DNA of 64,000 bases from Cystobasidiopsis lactophilus (taxonomy: Eukaryota > Basidiomycota > Agaricostilbomycetes > Agaricostilbales > Chionosphaeraceae): the NCBI GenBank assembly GCA_001599975.1, contig BCIO01000004.1, positions 2,763,328 through 2,827,327 of the forward strand, written 5' to 3'. Positions 32,836 to 43,800 of the stretch are shown one piece after another (the first letter of the stretch is position 1; each line of letters opens with the position of its first letter). The position numbers and the translations under genes are program-made. The notes beneath the pieces were generated by a model, which ran no database searches, was not told the DNA's origin, and was given only the letters and a program-made list of their open reading frames with translations.

Positions 32836-35800
32836 ATGGGTGCGTTCTATGTGCTTACAACAGCTGCTGGATGCAGATAGCTGATGAGTCCGGAACTAAC
32901 AGACCAGCAATTGATCAAGGTCCGCGCTCTTCCCTCGTGAGCCTCTTGACAGCCAGGCTCATCGAGAAGCAATGGACAGACGGTGAACCGGCTTCAAGAT
33001 GCGTTTGCGTCTGTTGGCCTGTCAGGGTCCTCCGTCGACCTGCCTCAGTGAGTTGCGTGCATATTATTGGGGGCGAGGACGCTCAATCCCAGGCGCCTGC
33101 AGGATCGCGGTGATTGGCTCTCAATCCTCTGGCAAATCCTCAGTCCTCGAGGTTCGTGCTTGTCCTTAACACTAGACAGTAGTAGCTCAGGGAGATTGGG
33201 CCGCAACAGAACCTGGTCGGGCGCGACTTCCTGCCGCGAGGGACGGGCATCGTCACCCGCCGCCCGCTCGTTCTGCAGCTCATCAACCGGCCCTCCTCCA
33301 AGCCCCAGCCCACGTCCGTCGCTGAGCCTAACGGCACCAACGGCACCACCGAGGGCGGCGACGCAGCAGCAGAGGTCAAGAAGGAGGAGGACAGCAAGCC
33401 GGCGTCGGCGATCAACGACGACGAATGGGGCGAGTTCTTGCACAAGGTTCGTCTCGCCCTGCCTTTGCTTTAGCACTGTCATGTTGGTGCTGACGAGGCT
33501 GCACGCTGGTGAACAGCCAGGAGAGAAGTTTTTCGACTTTAACAAGATTCGGGACGAGATTGTGAACGACACCGAGGCAAAGACTGGAAAGTGCGTTTGA
33601 GGCCTACTTTTAGCTCCATGGTCTCGCAGGGAGCTTAGTACTGCACCTATTATTCGCACAGGAATGCAGGTTCGTTCAGTTCCCACCCCATTACATTAGC
33701 CTCGAGAAACTGGGCTCACTCCAGGTCGATCCTCGAACAGGCATCTCGCCCCTACCGATCAATCTGCGCATCTTCAGCCCTAAAGTGTTGACGCTGACCT
33801 TGGTCGACTTGCCCGGCTTGACAAAGGTTGGGGATAGACCTTTACCTGCATCATCATCATTTGCTGATTCGATTCTGTGGCTCCCCGGCAGGTTCCAGTA
33901 GGAGATCAGGTACGTTGCCACGTCCATTGTACTCGCTTTTAGAACGGAGATTTGATTTTGTTGGTCACGCACAGCCCAAGGACATCGAACGCCAGATTCG
34001 GGAGATGCTCCTGAAGTACATCACCAAGCCCAACTCCATCATCCTCGCCGTCACCGCCGCCAACACCGATCTTGCCAACTCGGATGGTCTCAAGATGGCC
34101 CGCGAGGTCGACCCGGAAGGCTCCAGGACCATCGGCGTGCTCACAAAGGTCGACCTCATGTCCGTTCTCTGCTTTGACCCTCTCATCAGTATTGCGAGAG
34201 TGCTGATCTTGGTGTTTGGTAATGAACAGGGATCAAGGTACAGACGTAGTTGACATCCTGGCTGGCCGCATCATTCCCCTCCGCCTCGGCTACGTTCCGG
34301 TGGTCAACCGCGGTCAGCGGGACATTGACACCAAGAAGCGCATCTCCGACGCCTTGGACCGCGAGCGCGACTTTTTCGAGAACCACTCGGCCTACCGCAC
34401 CAAGTCGCAGTACTGCGGCACGCCTTTTTTGGCCAGGAAACTCAACATGGTTCGTTAGCCTTCTGCCTTAAATCAACCTTCGTGTTGATTGTTCCTTCTG
34501 TGACTTCGAACAGATCCTAATGCACCACATCCGAACCACCTTGCCGGATATCAAGCAAAAGATCCAGCAGTCCCTCATCAAATACCAAAACGAGCTCAAC
34601 TCGCTCGGCGGGCCGATGGGCGACGGCGCGGGTGGCAACGTGATCCTCCAAATCATCACCGAGTTCACCAACGACTACCGGACCGCGATCGACGGCAACT
34701 CGCAGGACCTGTCCATCAACGAGCTCTCAGGCGGCGCGCGCATCAGCTTTGTTTACCACGAGCTCTTCTCCAACGGCGTGAAGGCCATCGACCCATATGA
34801 CCAGGTGAAGGACGCCGACATCCGCACCATCCTCTACAACTCGTCTGGCTCCAGCCCGGCACTGTTCGTGGGCACGACAGCGTTCGAGGTCATCATCAAG
34901 CAGCAGATTAAGCGCCTCGAAGAGCCCTCCCTCAAGTGCGCCCACTTGGTGTACGACGAATTGGTTCGGATCTTGACCCAGCTGCTCAATAAACATGTGG
35001 GTTGCCCTCACCTTTGGATCTGAAACTGGCTTTCGGTTCTAACTCGGTTGGCCTGAATCCACAGCAAGCCTTCAAGAGGTACCCCGCCCTGAAGGAGCGC
35101 TTCTACTCGGTTGTCATCTCCTTCTACAAACGCGCCATGAACCCGACCAACAAGCTCGTCACCGACCTCGTCTCGTGAGTGGCGATCCTTCTCTTCAGTC
35201 CTTTTGAGGGTTGTTGGTGAAGTCGTTCTGGTCATCACAGAGCCGAGTCATGCTACATCAATACTGGCCACCCGGACTTCATCTCTGGTCACAAGGCCAT
35301 GGCCATCGTTGCCCAGCGCATCGAGGCCGCTAAGCCACCACCGCCGGCCGTCGACCCGAAAGGCAAGATCCTCGCGCCCGGCCAGCTCAACAACAACAAG
35401 GATCTCGACGTCGATCTCAAGAAGGAGGAGCAGGGCTTCTTCGGCTCGTTCTGGCAGAACCCCAAGGGCACGGCGCAGGCCAACAAGAAGAGGGCGAGCA
35501 TGATGGACGCGGTGCGTTGCGATCTCTTGACGTCGGATGTGACCGGAGTTTGAGGCTCATTGCACCCTCCACAGCCGCCAACGGTGCTCAAAGCTTCAGG
35601 GCAATTGTCCGAGCGGGAGCACATGGAGACCGAAGTCATCAAGCTGCTCATCTCTTCCTGTGCGCCGCTGCCCTTTTACGCTAGATGTATGCTCATCTAC
35701 ACTTCGTTTTTTGTGCACAGACTTCAACATCACCAAGCGCACCATCATCGATATGGTGCCCAAGGCCATCATGCTCAACCTGGTCCAGCATTCCAAAGAC

Positions 35801-36133
35801 GACCTGCAGAAGGAGCTTCTCTCCGAGCTCTACAACCCGAGTGCACTCGAAGAATTGCTCAAGGAGTCCGAGCACGTCGTCTCGAGGAGAAAAGAATGTG
35901 CGTCTTTGCCATCCGTTGATCACCAGGGCCCAGTCTGATTATTCTGTGCGCACAGGCATCAAAATGGTCACTGCTCTCACCAAGGCAAGTTCCTTCCGCG
36001 GTGCTCAAAGGGCACCGAAGCTGACTGAGTGGTTTGCGTGGGTTTGCAGGCTGACGAGGTAGGTCTTCGTCTCTCCCACACCCAGTTGAGGATGTCGCCT
36101 CATGATCTTCTACAGATTGTTTCAACGGTTTAA
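32836..36133 (+). CDS. VPS1: Dynamin-related GTPase, Vps1 type
   Basis: This large GTPase acts in membrane fission at the endosome/Golgi and in peroxisome division. Exon 1 is only ATGG and exon 2 is 17 nt (32903-32919). Spliced, they give [21 protein letters not shown]1 is GSQSSGKSS, followed by [19 protein letters not shown]. An 8 nt exon GAATGCAG (33662-33669) completes [20 protein letters not shown]3 is DLPGLTKV and G4 is TKVD. The stalk/middle domain runs through [14 protein letters not shown] and [15 protein letters not shown]. An Ala/Pro/Lys-rich insert B (about 35330-35500) precedes the GED ([23 protein letters not shown]). Near the end are a GC-AG intron, a 9 nt exon (36050-36058, residues ADE) and a final 18 nt exon encoding IVSTV with stop at 36131-36133. 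An extra acidic/Ser-rich insert lies in the G domain (about 33290-33430). Length is about 700 residues. Confidence 0.92.
35985..36049 (+). other. GC-AG intron in VPS1
   Basis: The exon ends CTCACCAAG and the intron begins GCAAGT, the known consensus of GC donors. It ends TTTGCAG before the 9 nt exon GCTGACGAG (36050-36058). That exon is followed by a normal GTAGGT donor. Removing both introns gives ALTKADEIVSTV and a stop. Confidence 0.8.
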
Positions 36134-36277
36134 TGTGATGGACCTAGAGCACGTAGAACACATATATGGGATTTGGCTCACGAACCTCTTTTTGACGCTT
36201 CCAGACTTTGTTCCTTCCCGCCAAACAAAGCTATGCCTGATATTGTAGCCTGAGCTTTTGGACTTGAGCGACCAGCC

Positions 36278-37445
36278 ATGAGCGTTACTAGAAAGCCCTC
36301 CACGCTCTTGAGCCCGACCTTTCAGCGGAGCAATACCATCAGCGCGTTGGCCACCCAAACCTTCGTCGACAAAAGCCTGCCAACGACACCAGCCCCGAGC
36401 AGCCAACACGACTCTCTCGAGTTCGCTTTGCCTTCAACAGCATCCCTAGAGCAACAAAACGCGCAGCCCACGGTCATGCAGAGCGGCCCTTCCCAGCCCA
36501 ACCAGCTCACGCAGGGGCTCGCGGCCTCGCTGGAGTTGCAAAGGCAGGCCATGCACAAGCGCCAGCAGACCTGGCAGTACCTCAAAAAGGTCCACCAAGG
36601 CTCCAACACGCTCTGGTTCAACACCATCTGCCTTTCTCGCATGGACATCGAGGCCCAGCTCACCGATCCGGCCTTGCTCCAGCAACGCGCCACCCGGTTC
36701 ATGATGCTCGGTCTCAACCTTAGCTCGGTGCTCGACATGACCAACCCGGCTGACTTTCTAAGGGCGCTGCTGCTGCTCAGCCAAGAGTTCGACCAGCTCT
36801 CAGACGACCACTTCATGCGGCCGAAAATGGTAGGCGGCGCGAGAGTTTGACAACAAAAAAGCGGTTTCTGACTCTTCAACCTTCTGTTTTGGCCACAGAA
36901 AGGCATCTTCAAGCCCAACTCAAGGACACTAAGAGCGCGGTCGGGGCCAGGCAACGCCCAACCCACCTCGGAATGGATGGCCAGCCTTGGGGACGACTCG
37001 CCCGCGATGCTCTGGCCAAATATCGTGAGTGGTGTCAACCCATTGATTGTTATAGATCTATTCGCTGAGATCCTGCTCTCCACAGCCCTTCGACTTGGAC
37101 TACTTCCAGACCCTCTTCACCTTATGCGACATGCTGTTCGAGGTCTACGGGCGAATCCTCGGCTTCCTGGGTGGCATTCCATCCCTCAACTCTTCTCTTC
37201 AATCCTCTCAGTCCATCGCTGCATCGCCGCCTTCACAGCAGTGGTCGATAAGCCCAAACTTAATGGAAGCCATCACCAAGGCCGACTCTAAGCTCAAGGT
37301 GGGCCTTGACAATCGCCCCATATCTTCAGTCCTGATAAACGTGGTCTCTTCACAGAAAATCTCCAACATGCTCACGAAAGAGATAGACGCAATAGCCCGA
37401 GCGGCAATGCGCGACGAGTTCAGCTCGCTGGATCTGGGGCTATGA
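36278..37445 (+). CDS. Conserved-looking hypothetical protein
   Basis: I do not recognise a named domain. The start MSVTRKPSTLLSPTFQRSN leads a disordered Ser/Thr/Pro/Gln-rich region (about residues 1-90). A helical region rich in Gln and Leu follows (LELQRQAMHKRQQTWQYLKKV and SRMDIEAQLTDPALLQQRA). After two introns a mostly helical C-terminal part contains FDLDYFQTLFTLCDMLFEVYGRI and ISNMLTKEIDAIARAAMRDEF. The gene ends SSLDLGL at 37443-37445. Four exons with clean GT-AG borders give about 345 residues. The amphipathic helices suggest a scaffold or complex subunit, which is inference only. Confidence 0.7.
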
Positions 37446-37630
37446 ATGCGGTGCCTCTTGCGGCTCGTCAGATATCATGTCTTTAACTCTGCGCAGGACG
37501 CGAGAGATGCCACTTGTAACTGCATGTACCTCCTGTATCGCGCCACGTTGGCAATGTTACCATTCTTCTTCTGCGCCAGCCATTGCACCTTTCTCGTTTG
37601 CACCATCTGTCACGTCTAAACTTCATTGTC

Positions 37631-38663
37631 ATGCTTGAGAGCACTCGATACTCGAAGGCGGCTCCTGATGGGCGGCAAATCACTTGGGCTGCTCGAGGCA
37701 ATGAGAGAGCGACAATGGTCTTCGTCACTTATCCCGGGCTGTTCGCTACGGCAGACTGCTCCGGACCAACGCCTGCTCCTCTCAGACTGTGGCCAGACTC
37801 GCTCATGATCGTTCCCAACTTGCCGGGCTGGGCGACGAGCTCCCCGCGTGCCAGGGGCTCTTCTTTTGCACGGACAGTCCTAGCCGATTGCCAGCTTATA
37901 CTAGAACACCACTTTCCTGATCCTGAGGACTTGTTGAAAATGAAGCTATGGGTTACGGGTGGATCCTACGCGACTGTGCCTTGTGAATGTCCTTAGCTTT
38001 GGCCGCATTGCGCTCAGTGGCTGACAATCTCCACCTCCAGGCCAGATCTTGTACGGCGCGCCATACGACATATTTCCTCTCGGGCGCCAGCTCAAAGGTG
38101 CTTTGATTCTCGCCCCTTTTTCGCCTTTCAAATACCACACCGACCACTCGAAGGACCTCATCTGGCGCGATTGGATCTCCGTCGGTCCTCTCTCCCAGCT
38201 CCTTCCTTTTCGACTTCTTCCCAGACTCGTTTCTTCTGTTCTTTCTCCCAAATTGAAGAGTCCGGAGGCCGCGCTTGGCTTCTTGAAGTCAACGCTGTTC
38301 AACACTATGCACGACGAGGAGAAGGAAGAGTTCAAAGCTTGGTGGCAGTCGCACGGGCTCAAGGAAGGAGAGTTTGAAGCGAACCTCGCGGCCAGAGCTT
38401 CGGAGAGTGTGGCCGTTTCTTGGGACGGGTTCTTGGAAGTGGCGGACAACGTCAACTCTGACTGGCTCTTCGATCCTCGCACTCTCGACCCTGAACACTC
38501 GTCCAAGCCTCTTTTGGTCGTTGCTGCCACTCAGGATCCGATTGCAGGCCTTGCTAGGTGGATAGAGGCTTCCTATGCGGGAGCTCGGCTCAAGATAGTT
38601 TCTGGAGGCCATCTGTCCGGTCTGTATCATTTGGAAGAGTGCTTAAAAGAGCTGGTTGGATGA
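37631..38663 (+). CDS. Alpha/beta hydrolase
   Basis: A cytosolic-type alpha/beta hydrolase of the fungal family with a GGSYGT-like elbow. The start at 37631 reads MLESTRYSKAAPDGRQI. LMIVPNLPGWATSS is the strand and oxyanion region. The nucleophile elbow is VTGGSYATVPCQILYG, rebuilt across one intron (about 37982-38041). The family usually has G at the alanine position. The acid region is PLLVVAATQDPIAG and the catalytic histidine lies in IVSGGHLSGLY. It ends CLKELVG with stop at 38661-38663, about 320 residues in two exons. An in-frame ATG 48 bp upstream (37583) is possible but adds a less typical N-terminus. The substrate is unknown. Confidence 0.78.
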
Positions 38664-39194
38664 TCGTTTGAGGCGTTGCCTGTGGGCTTTGGCTAAATCA
38701 GTCCATAGAGCAAACTCTCGCCACCAAAGTCGGACAAATTGCCTGATAGCCTCTTGGCTTTGTAGATTTAGCTTTTAATGCCTTCTACCAGTGCATTTGG
38801 CCCTGTACATACAACCCCTTGACTGCACCACAGATGTTCACGCTGAGGGCTGATTCGCCACCCGCCGCCGCTCATTCTGGTCGTTCAAAGTCGGCCACCT
38901 TTCTCCCCTTCTTGTCGCCTCAGCTGTCTTTTGTGACACCGAAGATGATTCTGTGGTGCTGCTACATTGCCTCTCGCACCGGCAATTGCTTTGCCCCACC
39001 AAAATCGCTCGCTGCTCCGACAAGCGTCGGCTGCCTGCCTGGTTCTCTCTGGGCTCTTGTTTTGACCTCCTGAGCACTTTTGTCCACGTTCATCGACGGC
39101 CGGAGGATCTTGAAGGTGTCTAAAGCGCCAATCAACAATTGCAAGGCGACAGAACAGCTTTCCCGCTCTCCTCTGCCCCGATCTCAATTCTCGA
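38664..39194. other. Intergenic, hydrolase to SDR
   Basis: About 530 bp between same-strand genes. Several short frames overlap here without domain content. No repeat or RNA gene was recognised. Confidence 0.4.
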
Positions 39195-40150
39195 ATGACT
39201 GCTTCACCGCGACCCGTTGTCGCCATTTTTGGCGCCTCGGGAGGTCTGGGATCAGGCATCGCTCGGCGCCTTGCTCAAGACTCCGACCTGGCTGTTGGAT
39301 TTTACAGCTCTAAGGAGAAATGCCTGGCTCTCTGCCACGAGCTGGAAGCCCTGGGAGCGAAGGCTTTGCCTTTCCAAGTAGACGCCAGCGATGGCGCCTC
39401 TGTCTCTTCCTTCTACGAGGCGGCCGTCAAAGCGTTTGGGCGGCTGGACAGCATTGTGTCGGCCGTGGGCTACGATTTCCCCCTGTTGCCGCTTCACGAG
39501 CTCGACGACGAGGTCTTCAAGAAGGGTGTCCAAACCGAGTTGATTGGCCCTTTCAACATCTTGAAGCGTGGGATCAAGGTTCTCGAGCATCAGCCATCAG
39601 ACAACAAGAGCATAGTGGTTTTGCTGACGGTTGGTGTACCTCCCGTCTACTGGCTCTCGATTATTCAACTGATCGTTACACAGGTGGCTATTGCGAGAAC
39701 CATCGCTCATGATACTATGTCGGTGACTCCCAAAGCTGGTGTGAAAGCCATGGTCAAGACTGCGGCCCGGGAGGTGGGCGGCATGGGCATCCGGATCAAT
39801 GGCCTTGGAGTTGGAGGTATGCCATTCATTCTTAAATGGAGTACTGTACGCTTCCTTTGCTGAAATTGATCCCTCATGACCAGGTTTTGATTCGGGCATG
39901 TCGCATAAATTCGACCCGTCCGACGTCAACGTCCAAAAAATGGGCACATGGAGTACGTTCTCTGTCTCCCTCTCGATAGGTTGGAAGGGACTCCGACTGA
40001 GGCCTGATGTGTACAGTCGTGGAAGAGACGCCACTCAAGAGGTTGGGTCAAGCGCCTGAACTCGCGGAGGCCGCCGCCTTTCTTCTTTCAACCAAGGCGT
40101 CCTTCATCAATGGCGTGGTCTTGAATGTGGATGGAGGCTTTGCTGCTTGA
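39195..40150 (+). CDS. SDR-fold protein lacking the catalytic tyrosine
   Basis: The start MTASPRPVVAIFGASGGLGSG carries a TGxxxGxG-like cofactor motif (GASGGLGSG). LPFQVDASDGASVSSF and SAVGYDFPL (in place of NNAG) follow. After an intron the block equivalent to the YxxxK helix reads SVTPKAGVKAMVKTAAREV: the lysine is present but serine stands where the tyrosine belongs. IRINGLGVG replaces the usual N-x-I-x-PG. The C-terminus has LGQAPELAEAAAFLLSTKASF and INGVVLNVDGGFAA at the stop (40148-40150). Four exons give about 265 residues. The fold call is firm. Enzyme activity is doubtful because tyrosine, NAG and PG motifs are all altered together. Confidence 0.8.
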
Positions 40151-40386
40151 TCAGGAAGATTTTGGAGCTAGGGTGGCGTTGTGACCACATTCTCGCGTTT
40201 CCAGCCTAGTTACATGACGGCTCGTTCTCTGATCAAATGGGGTCTCGGAGGGCTGCAAGTTCATCATTATGCATTCAGAGCGCTGGGAGCTACTATGAAG
40301 CTTGAAATCGTCGAGCGTTCCCAGAAGTCAAGTTTGCCACCGGAGGGAGCAAAACAAACAGAGGCCATTGCTCCGGCACCGCCAGC

Positions 40387-42151
40387 ATGCCCTTGGTCAC
40401 CCTTGAACAGCTCCAGCAAATCTTCCAGCGCCATCTTGCGGATTCCAGGGCCGTCAGCGACGCCAAGCTCAAGCGCAGAAAGTCGGAGGGTGTTGCGCGC
40501 CTGGAAACGGATGCGGCCATCGACCACGAAGTGCGCAAGGCGTTTGGTCGAGTCGTGCGAGGCCCAGAGCCCGACATCAACGTCTACCCAGAGGAGCACA
40601 GGGCTTGGTATGATGGCCAGTGCATGATTGATCGCGACCGGGTCCTGCAAGTGCCTCGCTACGACTTCCGCCACACCAAAGTGCACAGCATGTCTTGCAC
40701 CTGCGAGTGCGGCAACGTCCTCCTGGCCACCCGCAAACCTGGTGCTGATTGGTGAGAGGGCTCGATGCTAGGTGACCCCTTGGCGTTGGCTGACATCTCC
40801 GCCCCAGGGAGCTGCAATTTTCTGTCAAAGCATTGCCCGGTCCACATCACTTGGTCCTTGAAGACGGCAACGAGACTGTCCTTTCCTGCAAACTGCACCG
40901 CCCGCCTATCGCAGGCGCTCGCAACATCAAGAAACGACTGTACGATGGCGAATCCTCGGAGGACGAGCTGGACATCGACCGTCGCCAACGACCCTCAACG
41001 CCCCCTCCCCCACCCAGCAGCAAGGCGGACGCTAGAGATACAGTGCATCCATTATTTGATTTGTGCGTCCTCGTCTTGCTAGAGCATTCCGCGCGAGAAG
41101 AGCGAATGACTGGGCCCTCATGATAGCGACTCTCCGTGCGTTTTGCTTGTAGTCCCCTTTTGGCCTTCTCTGTCTTGGCTACTGAGTTTTGGCATAGCCT
41201 CTCGCCTCTCACCCCTTCACCAGAGCCGGAGGACATCAAAGCCGCTGTTCGAAAGACCCTCTTCGGCACGATGGCCGGGCGCACCCCATTGGCTGACCCT
41301 CTCGGCGCCAACAACCCGACTAGAGGTGTCAGGATCTCCGAAGGCTCCCCAACCTCCCGAACGACGCCCAATCATGACCCAGATCGCGCTTTGGACGGCG
41401 GCTTCTCGGGTAGATCCAATCCCATGTCGAGCCTTTCGCCCGCAGCCACGATCAACACCATCGCGTCTACCTCTTCCGAGCCCGATGGTCGCACCCAACC
41501 ACGACAATTGGTCGACCGCAGCGATGAAAGAGTTCACGCGAAGCGCCCCCGACTTGATGCTGTCCACCAGCGCGCCGGAGCCCCCCAGTCCCCTCTGCAG
41601 ACCGATGACTTGCATGATACGGTGACCTTCCAGGACGAAGGCCACGTCGACGATGAAGATGACATCTTCAGCACCTTCCAAGCCATCGCCGAGCCTGATC
41701 CATCGCCGCAAACGCCTCCTTTGCACGAGCCCTCACCGCCACTTGCCCAAGACGAGCCGTTCCCAGTCTTCAACCCCAATCCTCCTTTACCCATCCAAGG
41801 TCGAGGGCACCGAGGTGCCGCCAGTTCGCTGCATTCTTTGCTGGAGCTCATGCAGCTTTTGGAGGACTATATGCCCAAAATCTATGCCGATGATGACGCC
41901 ATCGCCATGGTGTGTGACCTGTTGAAGCAGTACGGCGTCAACGGACGGGCGGATGTCCTCAACTTCCAAGACGATCAATGGCGGGTTTTCATCCATGAGG
42001 AAATCCGCCCTGCGCTGTGGGTTTCCCGTCTAGTGTCTCTGACTTGGATGCTGCTGACACTCAGAGCAGCAAAGAGAAGGATACGTCGAAGTACCTGCAA
42101 GGCGTCAACCTCCTCGGCTTCAGGCAGTGGCTGGAGCCTCAGTCCTCCTAA
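40387..42151 (+). CDS. Family A copy 1: predicted nuclear protein with CxCGN domain and C-terminal helical module
   Basis: No known family is recognised. The N-terminal domain (about residues 1-125) contains DHEVRKAFGRVVRGPEP, WYDGQC and CTCECGNVLLATRK, ending in W just before an intron. It continues ELQFSVKALPGPHHL and then a long disordered linker with a basic NLS-like HAKRPRLD and Pro-rich acidic stretches. The C-terminal module begins SLLELMQLLEDYMPKIY, followed by LLKQYGVNGRADVLNF and WRVFIHEEIRPAL. An intron interrupts it before LQGVNLLGFRQWLEPQSS at the stop (42149-42151). Copies 2 and 3 lie directly downstream on the same strand with the same two intron positions. The copy-1 linker is the longest. 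Cysteine pairs suggest metal binding, but only three to four conserved cysteines are visible. Confidence 0.75.
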
Positions 42152-42345
42152 AAGCACAGTGGCTCCCTTATCGTCTCAGAGTATCAAGAGCCCGGCCAAA
42201 GGAATCGAATAGGGCTCTCTCTTAGGACATTGCAACCGCAGACATCGTCGTTTACCTTCGTCCCACACGTCTGTCTTTCGACCACTTCCGAAGCGCTGAA
42301 CGTGAGCAGTGCAACTCGGTCTTTTTCGCCACCCGCCAGCAGCAA

Positions 42346-43610
42346 ATGGCCTTTTATTCTTTCGAGGACTTGGTGTCTGCCTGGAGTGTGGCTTTGAATG
42401 AGACCAAGTGGCGCAGCGACGAAAAGATCAAACGGGGCGACTTTGGCATCAAAAGGAAGCCTGGCGATCCTGCTTTTGCTTGCGAGGTCCGGCGAGCCTA
42501 TGGCCGAGTCATCAGAGGAGAGAAGCCCTCTGGTCCTCTTGCCATGTTGAGCTATCAAGACTGGTGGGAAGGCCTGTGCATGGGCAGGAAAGCAACTTGA
42601 ACATCGAGCCGATGCTTTGGACTCGCAGTACCAAGGAGCAGAAGATCTTTGGCGAATGCGAATGCGGCAACACGTTTGTGGCTGTGCGTCGGCATCAGAT
42701 GGCAGAATGGCGAGGGCGCAATCCTTTTTCGCTCGGCTTGCCCTGACGATGAATCTTGAACAGGACGCTTGTTGAATCGGGCTCGACTAAGAGGGGTCAT
42801 CGCACCTATTACACTTCTTTCAGAAGACACAGGATAGACGCAAAGAACGAGCTGTCGGACGAGACAAGGGCGCGCTATCAATCGTCGCCGGATCCGCCCC
42901 ACAGCGTTCGTCCGAAGCGACGACATGATTCAACAGAGGAGGATCTGGACCGCGATTCTGGATTTGTCGTGACAATGTGAGTTAGAGCGATATGTCAGCA
43001 CAGAACGCTTGCCTAAAGGACATTGTAGACCAAGCAAAGCGAAACGGTCTGTTGGGTCCGAAAGTGTATCTCAACGAACTCAACAGGCTTCCTTGTACAG
43101 TTTAGCAGGATCTTCTGGTCTTCAGGAACGATCTCCTGTACGGGTGCCCCCAACCGTCACTGCACTTGGGTCGCCCGTTGTCACATCTGCCTTCCAAGCA
43201 CCCAGCTGGACTCCGCCCATTGTCAGCATAAAGCACACACGAGATACCCCTGATTCTCTACCGCCTCCTCTTCGTATTCCACAAGACGACTCTCCCTCGA
43301 CTACCCAGTCACTCGAGCACCTGTTGCACCTTTACGCTTCCGCGGTCTACAACCCTGCGCAAGCCCTGGTGGTCACCAAGGCTTTGCAAGATCTGGGTGT
43401 CGAAACCAAGCAAGCTGTTCTCGCGTTCGAGGAGTCGGAGTGGAAGGAACTGGTGAAAGAGATCCGTCAAGAGATGTGAGTGCTCTGAGTGGCCATCATC
43501 CTGCCCGTTGTGCTTACATTCCTAGTAGCGCTTCGAGAGACCGCAAACTATTCCTTCAGGGTATTCGCTTGTTAGGTTTCAGAGAGTGGTTGCTGGTCGG
43601 GGTGGCATAG
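42346..43610 (+). CDS. Family A copy 2, with an apparent frameshift
   Basis: The paralogue starts MAFYSFEDLVSAWSVAL and has RKPGDPAFACEVRRAYGRVIRGE, WWEGLCMG and, in another frame, NLNIEPMLW and CECGNTFVAVRRHQMAEW. The change of frame falls at about 42580-42590, where no plausible intron exists. Either this copy carries a small deletion or the assembly has an error. The intron after AEW is GC-AG (42710-42763) at exactly the position of GT-AG introns in copies 1 and 3. The linker has RPKRRHDS as a possible NLS. The C-terminal module reads LLHLYASAVYNPAQALVV, ALQDLGVETKQAVLAF, WKELVKEIRQ, intron, LQGIRLLGFREWLLVGVA and TAG at 43608-43610. The rest of the frame is kept intact, which argues for a sequencing error or a very recent break. 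Confidence 0.65.
42710..42763 (+). other. GC-AG intron in family A copy 2, position fixed by paralogues
   Basis: The exon ends GCAGAATG and the intron begins GCGAGG and ends TGAACAG. Copies 1 and 3 have GTGAGA and GTGAGC at the same codon and phase, after the tryptophan codon's TG. The downstream frame TLVESGSTKRG is kept. Confidence 0.75.
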
Positions 43611-43800
43611 AGGATGGATTGTCGAGGGCGATTGAGGACGGAAGACGTTCAGAGAAGCGCGCGGATGGAACGCAGATAGTGTGGTCCGTTTCAAACTCCA
43701 AAAGCTTGTTTGCCACCACTCGGCAGCGTGCCGGAGCGTGCAATGGGCCTTTCACACCGCACCGACGGGGCTCTTTTAAGCCGCGGCGCCTGGCGAGGCC

